64,000 bases of DNA. Source: an uncultured Collinsella sp. Its GTDB lineage: Bacteria > Actinomycetota > Coriobacteriia > Coriobacteriales > Coriobacteriaceae. The notes beneath the pieces were generated by a model that saw only the letters and a program-made list of their open reading frames with translations, did no database searches and was not told the origin of the DNA. Position 1 is the first letter of the stretch. Each line of letters starts with the position of its first letter. The position numbers and the translations under genes were made by a program. Below are positions 59,694 to 64,000 of the stretch, one piece after another. Where the stretch lies: contig CABVDH010000001.1 of the NCBI GenBank assembly GCA_902497065.1, positions 124,001 through 188,000 on the forward strand, read 5' to 3'.

Positions 59694-60176
59694 TTACGAG
59701 AAGAGCTTGCTCGTGTCCTCAACAGGCGTGCTCGGAACGCGCCTGATCTCCAACTCCACCCCCAATTCCTGCAGCTCTTTAAACGCAGCGACATCCTCGT
59801 CGTTAACTGCGACGGAGGTGGCGACTTGGCGCTTTCCTTCCGACATGTGCATGTTGCCGATGTTTACCTTCTTTATAGGCACACCGCCCTTGACGAGCGT
59901 AAGCACGTCTTCCGGTGTTTCGGCCACGATGAAGATCTTCTGGCGCGGGCTCGCCTTGCCAATGACGTCGATGGTCTTCTGCAGAGAGAAGAAACGCGTA
60001 GCGACGCCGGCGGGAGCGGCCATCTTCATGAGGTTCTGGCGCATGGTGTTGGACGCCACGTCGTCGTTGGCGACGAGGATGAGGTTGGAGCCCAGGGTGG
60101 AGTTCCACTGGGTGGCAACCTGACCATGAACCAGTCGGTTATCGATGCGGGTAAGAAGAATGTTGGGTTCTGCCAT
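59694..60176 (-). CDS. PTS mannose-family IIB (active)
   Basis: 160 residues with the intact active site RIDNRLVHGQV, His17 accepting phosphate from IIA. Other conserved blocks: LVKGGVPIKKVNIGNMHMSEGKR and FKELQELGVELEIR. Its paralogue at 49905-50387 has Tyr at the same site. AAAGGAAG precedes the ATG. Confidence 0.94.
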   Translation of the reverse strand: MAEPNILLTRIDNRLVHGQVATQWNSTLGSNLILVANDDVASNTMRQNLMKMAAPAGVATRFFSLQKTIDVIGKASPRQKIFIVAETPEDVLTLVKGGVPIKKVNIGNMHMSEGKRQVATSVAVNDEDVAAFKELQELGVELEIRRVPSTPVEDTSKLFS

Positions 60177-60212
60177 GTTGATCAGCTTCCTTTCGTTATT
60201 TGCTGACGACAG

Positions 60213-60494
60213 TTACTTGATCTCCTGAATCGCGTAACGCGAAACATCTACGACGGCTCCGGATCGGACTTTGATCTGGACCTTCTCGCCTTCGATGCCT
60301 TTGACGGTTCCGTAGATACCGCCGGCGAAAAGAACCTCTTGACCCGGCTTGAGCTCGGTGTGCAGCTCCTTGAAGTACTTCTGCTTCTTCTTCATGTTGA
60401 TTTGCGACCAGATGGTGTAAATCAAGCCCATGATGACAAGCAGGCCTAAAAGGGCGACCGAGGAGCTCAGGACGTTGGCTCCGAAATCGGCCAT
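60213..60494 (-). CDS. yajC: YajC-family protein inside the PTS operon
   Basis: 93 residues: a TM segment (about 10-30), a basic stretch (MKKKQKYFKELHTELKPGQEV) and a small beta domain (FAGGIYGTVKGIEGEKVQIKV), the YajC layout. YajC is known as an accessory of SecDF. Here it is the second gene of a PTS operon, overlapping the IIA stop by one base; a similar placement is known in glycosaminoglycan and Aga-type PTS operons of Firmicutes. A PTS-specific role is possible but unproven. Confidence 0.9.
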   Translation of the reverse strand: MADFGANVLSSSVALLGLLVIMGLIYTIWSQINMKKKQKYFKELHTELKPGQEVLFAGGIYGTVKGIEGEKVQIKVRSGAVVDVSRYAIQEIK

Positions 60495-60937
60495 TAGATG
60501 CCGTCCTCGTCGCCGAAGATATCCTCTTCCTCGGAGCCGGCAACGGATGCGACCGTCTGGGCGGTGACGCCCGTCTGGCCAACGGTCACGGCCTGCTCGC
60601 CAAGCTCGGCGAGCGTGGCATTGCCGCGGAGGAACAGAAGCTCAATAACCATGGGAAGGTTGGTGCCAGTCAGAACCTCGACGTTGTCGACATCCTGGGC
60701 AATCATCATCGACTGGTTGAACGGGGTGCCGCCAAGCAGGTCGGTAAAGACGAGCACGCCATCGCACTCCTCGCGCATGGCGGTAATAGCGGCGCGGAGA
60801 TCCTCACCGTAGGAAGCAGCCTGGTCGCCCTCAAAAGGAACGACGGTAAAAGCGGGCTGGTCGCCGGCAACCATAGCGATAGCGCTAGCTAGGCCGGGTG
60901 CGAACTGTCCATGACCGGTAAGAATAAAGCCAACCAT
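60494..60937 (-). CDS. PTS mannose-family IIA
   Basis: 147 residues. His9 in ILTGHGQFAPG is the phosphorylation site; FTDLLGGTPFNQS (about 64-76) forms the rest of the active site. The C-terminal tail is acidic (GSEEEDIFGDEDGI). First gene of the operon IIA-yajC-IIB-IIC-IID. GGAAGGGAAA precedes the ATG. The 700-bp upstream region carries GntR sites and shared motifs. Confidence 0.94.
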   Translation of the reverse strand: MVGFILTGHGQFAPGLASAIAMVAGDQPAFTVVPFEGDQAASYGEDLRAAITAMREECDGVLVFTDLLGGTPFNQSMMIAQDVDNVEVLTGTNLPMVIELLFLRGNATLAELGEQAVTVGQTGVTAQTVASVAGSEEEDIFGDEDGI

Positions 60938-61037
60938 TCAAATTTCCCTTCCGAAGGTGTGTACAATCTGAGTCCGATGATTTTCGGAAGCCAGCGGGCG
61001 CTCGCCCTTAAAGCTTCTTAGAAAGCGTTCTTTGAAG

Positions 61038-61390
61038 ACCAGTGGTTTCTAAACTGGTAGTAACCACGTGACGTGTTGTTGTCACTATATCACCCCAGAA
61101 GAGGTCGCTTTCGTTGATTCATACGGTAAAACGTTTTTGCACCGCTCACGGTGATAAATCGACCGTTTACCGGTCGTTAACACTTCTACCTGCGGTTTTG
61201 AAACCGTTTCGAAATGCTTTGGCAAAAGATCGGAACTTTTCCTGTCCCTAAACAACGCAGGGCGGCTAAAAATAGCGTGTAGAAAAATTGCAGGTCATTG
61301 TGAAGATATGTGAATTGGTCTTTTTGACTTAATACCAGTTAGAACCAGTTTTGAGATTATCGGTGAACGGTAGTTTTCGACCGTTCACCG
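61038..61390. promoter_or_regulatory. Control region of the amino-sugar PTS operon
   Basis: The intergenic region 60938-61638 has no gene. It holds ACCAGT/ACTGGT (61038-61058), a GntR site CTGGTAGTAACCA (61054-61066), CACCG/CGGTG (61140-61153), ACCGTTTACCGG (61162-61173), a CTACCTGCGGTTTTG segment near 61188 as in the D elements, ACCAGTTAGAACCAGT (61334-61349), and two opposed shared motifs, CGGTGAACGGT (61361-61371) and ACCGTTCACCG (61380-61390), forming an 11-bp inverted repeat. Confidence 0.6.
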
Positions 61391-61599
61391 GTTACTTGCA
61401 ATCGTTTGCAGTTGTTTTCCCATATGAATCGGGGAACCCGATGAAGCACTTGTGCGATCACGGAAAGTTTTGACATTTGTCCTCATCCCCCGCGCACCAA
61501 ACTCAGGCACCCAAAATGAGCCAATAGTTCACGCTAATCGTTTTCAATCATTACTTACTCAATATTCGTAATTATTTATCGTTTGTCGTTAATTCTGAT

Positions 61600-61615
61600 A
61601 TGATACAAGTATCAT
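61600..61615. promoter_or_regulatory. Palindromic operator over the -10 of the DUF2975-XRE pair
   Basis: ATGATAC-AA-GTATCAT, a perfect 7-bp palindrome overlapping a TATGAT -10 hexamer (61599-61604), 24 bp before the first start codon. The XRE protein encoded second may bind it. Confidence 0.55.
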
Positions 61616-61638
61616 CCAAGACATTGGTTGGAGGAGCT

Positions 61639-62277
61639 ATGATCCGCTGGAACGTATCCAAATCGAATGAAGCCATCGACCGTGAACAGGCAATAGCCGA
61701 TCTGAGGAAGCTCACTCGCATCTGCAAATGGGCCACAACCTGCATTACCACCGCGCTCGCTCTGGGACTCCTCGCAGTCATTGCGATTGACCTTCTACTC
61801 ATATTGCCTGGATTCTCCCAAGGGTCGTGTCTCCAATCCGTAGAACTTCAAGCCGGCGAAGGGCCGTGCCTTGCTATCGTCGGTACCGATGCGCAGGCCC
61901 CACTTATGCTCGTTGCACACGATGGTCACACTGCCATAGGGAGCCTCTTGATGACATGTCTCGCGCTTACCATCGCGATAAGCGTGCGCAGGTTTTTCTT
62001 CAACATTGAAAAGGAAGGCAGGCCCTTTGACCTTGAATGTAACCAGACACTTCGTCGAGTAGGAAATTTATTCCTTATCGGCGGCGTTGCCGTGAGGCTT
62101 CTTGGTGCCGCAATCACGGGAATGATACTCTCAGGATTTGGCGGCATCTTTACGGATGCGTTCGTCGGCCAGTTATTCGAGCCCTCTATGCTCTTTGCAG
62201 GCCTGATTATTTGCCTGATTGCCAGCATCTTCCGCTACGGGTATATCCTGCAAAAACAAGATGACGAATTGCTCTAG
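61639..62277 (+). CDS. DUF2975-like membrane protein
   Basis: 212 residues with four hydrophobic segments (about 32-58, 96-118, 142-170, 180-200) and the closing pattern IFRYGYILQKQDDELL, typical of DUF2975 proteins. These are often paired with a small YozG-type regulator, as here. GGAGGAG precedes the ATG. Function unknown. Confidence 0.8.
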   Translation: MIRWNVSKSNEAIDREQAIADLRKLTRICKWATTCITTALALGLLAVIAIDLLLILPGFSQGSCLQSVELQAGEGPCLAIVGTDAQAPLMLVAHDGHTAIGSLLMTCLALTIAISVRRFFFNIEKEGRPFDLECNQTLRRVGNLFLIGGVAVRLLGAAITGMILSGFGGIFTDAFVGQLFEPSMLFAGLIICLIASIFRYGYILQKQDDELL

Positions 62278-62286
62278 GGGGAATCC

Positions 62287-62526
62287 ATGATTATTCTGCG
62301 GCTTGACCGCATGCTCGCCGAACGCAAGATCTCATCCAAAGAGCTTGCGGAACGCGTGGGCATCTCCCAGGTCAATATGTCACGCATTAAGACGGGCAAG
62401 GTTTCTGCCATACGTTTTTCAACTCTTGACGCGATATGCCGGGCACTCGACTGCCAACCGGGCGATGTACTGGAATATATATCCGACGATGAAGCCGATA
62501 GCCTTTTTGGACTTAAAGATGAATAG
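62287..62526 (+). CDS. Small XRE-family (YozG-like) regulator
   Basis: 79 residues, essentially one helix-turn-helix: LDRMLAERKISSKELAERVGISQVNMSRIKTGKVSAIRFSTLDAICRALDCQPGDVLEY. Nine bases after the membrane protein gene, with GGGGA before the ATG. Probably autoregulates the pair through the palindrome at 61600. Confidence 0.93.
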   Translation: MIILRLDRMLAERKISSKELAERVGISQVNMSRIKTGKVSAIRFSTLDAICRALDCQPGDVLEYISDDEADSLFGLKDE

Positions 62527-62559
62527 CCATAATTAAGCCGCCAATCACGCCTTCAACGC

Positions 62560-62600
62560 AAATTGCCCGCCAGAACGACTTCCGTACTGGCGGGCAATTT
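62560..62600. terminator. Bidirectional terminator
   Basis: AAATTGCCCGCCAG with exact complement 62587-62600, between the XRE gene and the convergent SurA-like gene. Confidence 0.9.
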
Positions 62601-62640
62601 GTTTTCTATCAGCTAGATGCTCGATGAGCCGTGCAACTCT

Positions 62641-63726
62641 TTACGCAAACAGGCCGTAGATGCTGATGTTGGCCTTGGCGTAGAGGCCGTTAGCATACTC
62701 GGTCCACTTGGAGCTAGCGCCTGAAGCCTGCGAGGAATACTGCTGGTAGGCGGTGTAATAGGCGGTCATGGCTTGCTTATAGGTAGCGCTATCGGCCGTA
62801 AAGGCATCATCGGCAAAGGCCTTGGCATAGGTGCTGTCGGCATCCTTCCAAGTGCCCTTTGAGCTATCCCATTCATCGCCGGCAAGGTTGATGATGTAGT
62901 CGGCGTAGTCCTTGCTCGCGGTCTCCTCGTTGCCGTCAGCAGGCTCGGTCGGGGCGGTCGGCATGCTTGCGGAGCTATCGCCCACCTTCTTCTTGTAGAG
63001 CTTCTGCAGCGTCGCGGACTGGCGGACAATCTGCTTGGCCTGGTCCTTGGACACGCCGTACTGCGTGGCCATGGTCTTGTAGTCGGAGGTGCCGATGGAA
63101 TCCTCGGCGTACTGCTTCATTTCCTTGGAAGAGACGGTAATGCCCTCGTCCTCGGCAGCGTCCAGCAGAATCTGGTTGCGCACGTAGGACAGGATAACGT
63201 CGGCAGACGGAGCGGTGTAGTTGCCGTCGTCGTCCTTGACGGTGTCGAGGCTGTACTGGCTCTCGATGGCCTCACGCGCGGTGATGTCGCTCTTCTTGCC
63301 GTTGTAGCTATAGCTTGCCACGGTCGAATCGAGCTGGTCCTCGGTGAGGGTCGCCGAGCCGACGCCTTTGCCGCCAAAACCACCGTTGCCGATAAAGAAG
63401 CCGACCACGGCAGCAATCACGACGGCGACCACAAAGGCGGCAATCATCGTCTTCTTGTGCTTGCAAGCGTGGTCGTCCACGTCGGAGTCGTTGTCCTCGT
63501 CCTGTTCCTCGGGCATGAGGTTCTCGTCAGCTGCATCCGCGGCGATCTTTGCCTCCAGGCGAGCGTCCTCCTCCTCGGCGGACGTGCCGGCGGCAATATG
63601 TTCGGCAGACGTGCCGGCGACCAGGTCGATCTTTTCGTCCTCATCACCGTCGGGGCCTTCGCCGCGCTCGATGATCTGGATGCCGTCGATCTCGTCCTTC
63701 TCGTCCTTCTTTTGAATCAGACCCAT
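62641..63726 (-). CDS. Membrane-anchored SurA-like (foldase/chaperone N-domain) protein
   Basis: 361 residues. Residues 1-85 are strongly acidic and presumably cytoplasmic; a single TM at about 93-112 (MIAAFVVAVVIAAVVGFFIG) is followed by an extracytoplasmic helical region whose first part (EDQLDSTVASYSYNGKKSDITAREAIESQY, ILLDAAEDEGITVSSKEMKQYAE) resembles the SurA/trigger-factor N-terminal chaperone fold. No parvulin catalytic domain is seen. AAGGAG precedes the ATG. Role in folding exported proteins is inferred. Confidence 0.75.
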   Translation of the reverse strand: MGLIQKKDEKDEIDGIQIIERGEGPDGDEDEKIDLVAGTSAEHIAAGTSAEEEDARLEAKIAADAADENLMPEEQDEDNDSDVDDHACKHKKTMIAAFVVAVVIAAVVGFFIGNGGFGGKGVGSATLTEDQLDSTVASYSYNGKKSDITAREAIESQYSLDTVKDDDGNYTAPSADVILSYVRNQILLDAAEDEGITVSSKEMKQYAEDSIGTSDYKTMATQYGVSKDQAKQIVRQSATLQKLYKKKVGDSSASMPTAPTEPADGNEETASKDYADYIINLAGDEWDSSKGTWKDADSTYAKAFADDAFTADSATYKQAMTAYYTAYQQYSSQASGASSKWTEYANGLYAKANISIYGLFA

Positions 63727-63764
63727 ATCGGTTACTCCTTGTTAGGAAACATAGTCTTCAATAG

Positions 63765-63793
63765 AATACGCCCGACAGAGCGCCGGGCGTATT
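63765..63793 (-). terminator. Terminator after the dehydrogenase fragment
   Basis: AATACGCCCG/CGGGCGTATT hairpin, 60 bp past the stop at 63853. Confidence 0.75.
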
Positions 63794-63852
63794 GATTCTC
63801 AGGTTATACGCAAACACTTAAGTACTATTTAGGCGTTTGCAGTCTGCATGCC

Positions 63853-64000
63853 TTAGGCCAGGTGCGCGATAACGGCATCGGCAAAGGCCTGCGTGCCCAC
63901 AGCGCCCTCAACGGAGCCGGTCTGGGCACGACGAACGTCGCCGGTAACCTGCTCACCCTCGTCGAGCGTGGCAGAAACGGCGGCACGAATGCGATTGGCC
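63853..64000 (-). CDS. C-terminal fragment of a probable isocitrate/isopropylmalate dehydrogenase
   Basis: The last 48 codons of a gene entering from the right edge: ANRIRAAVSATLDEGEQVTG, then DVRRAQTGSVEGAVGTQAFADAVIAHLA and stop. The pattern A-x-R-I-x-A-A-V ... L-x-E-G ... T-G-D ... VGTQ-x-F-A-D-A-V fits the C-terminal helices of the beta-decarboxylating dehydrogenase family. Which member cannot be decided from this piece. Confidence 0.55.
   Translation of the reverse strand, partial: ANRIRAAVSATLDEGEQVTGDVRRAQTGSVEGAVGTQAFADAVIAHLA

Overview
The window looks like chromosome from a gut Actinomycetota of the class Coriobacteriia, most like Collinsella. This rests on G+C-rich coding sequence with strong AGGAGG-type ribosome sites, a fermentative gene set (pyruvate formate-lyase, many PTS transporters, LacG-type phospho-glycosidases) and Actinobacterial-type proteins such as the Vsr domain. 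The assignment is inference; no rRNA or marker gene is present.

Layout. 1-6.4 kb: start of a glycoside hydrolase and its LacI regulator, a pyruvate formate-lyase encoded in two pieces, and a keto-deoxygluconate permease with a dehydrogenase. 6.5-17.6 kb: MarR plus a heterodimeric ABC exporter, DAHP synthase, a BceAB-type ABC system, and a Nudix-Vsr fusion protein. 18-30.5 kb: class II aldolase with a DeoR regulator, a flavodiiron protein, a LacI regulator divergent from galKT, and the tagatose-6-phosphate operon lacA-lacB-lacX-lacC. 30.6-46 kb: one lactose-type PTS IIA and three LacI-controlled units, each with an EIICB permease and a LacG-type glycosidase. 46-51.4 kb: Fic protein, a second DeoR regulator, galM, an orphan IIB lacking its active-site histidine, tRNA-Thr and a YhcH-family gene. 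51.4-61 kb: a second lacX-lacC pair beside a nagA remnant, a flavodoxin, and an amino-sugar (Aga-type) system: nagA, agaS, GntR regulator and a mannose-family PTS with an embedded yajC. 61.6-64 kb: a DUF2975/XRE pair, a SurA-like membrane-anchored protein and the end of a dehydrogenase.

How it fits together. Most of the window is one galactose-chemistry island. Free galactose enters the Leloir route (galM, galK, galT). Phosphorylated galactosides enter through the LacE/LacF systems, are cut by LacG enzymes, and the galactose-6-phosphate goes through LacAB to tagatose-6-phosphate. N-acetylgalactosamine would reach the same intermediate through the Aga PTS, NagA and AgaS. Two PfkB kinases then make tagatose-1,6-bisphosphate, which the class II aldolase may split. 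Such a layout suits a consumer of lactose, galacto-oligosaccharides and host mucin sugars.

Non-coding sequence carries the least expected signals: an 11-bp partly palindromic motif (ACCGTTCRCSG) upstream of nearly every sugar operon and of pflB; paralogue-specific operators for five LacI proteins; nested inverted-repeat elements (families A and B) placed just after stop codons, whose arm sequences differ between copies but stay complementary; and three clusters of a separate palindromic repeat (family C).
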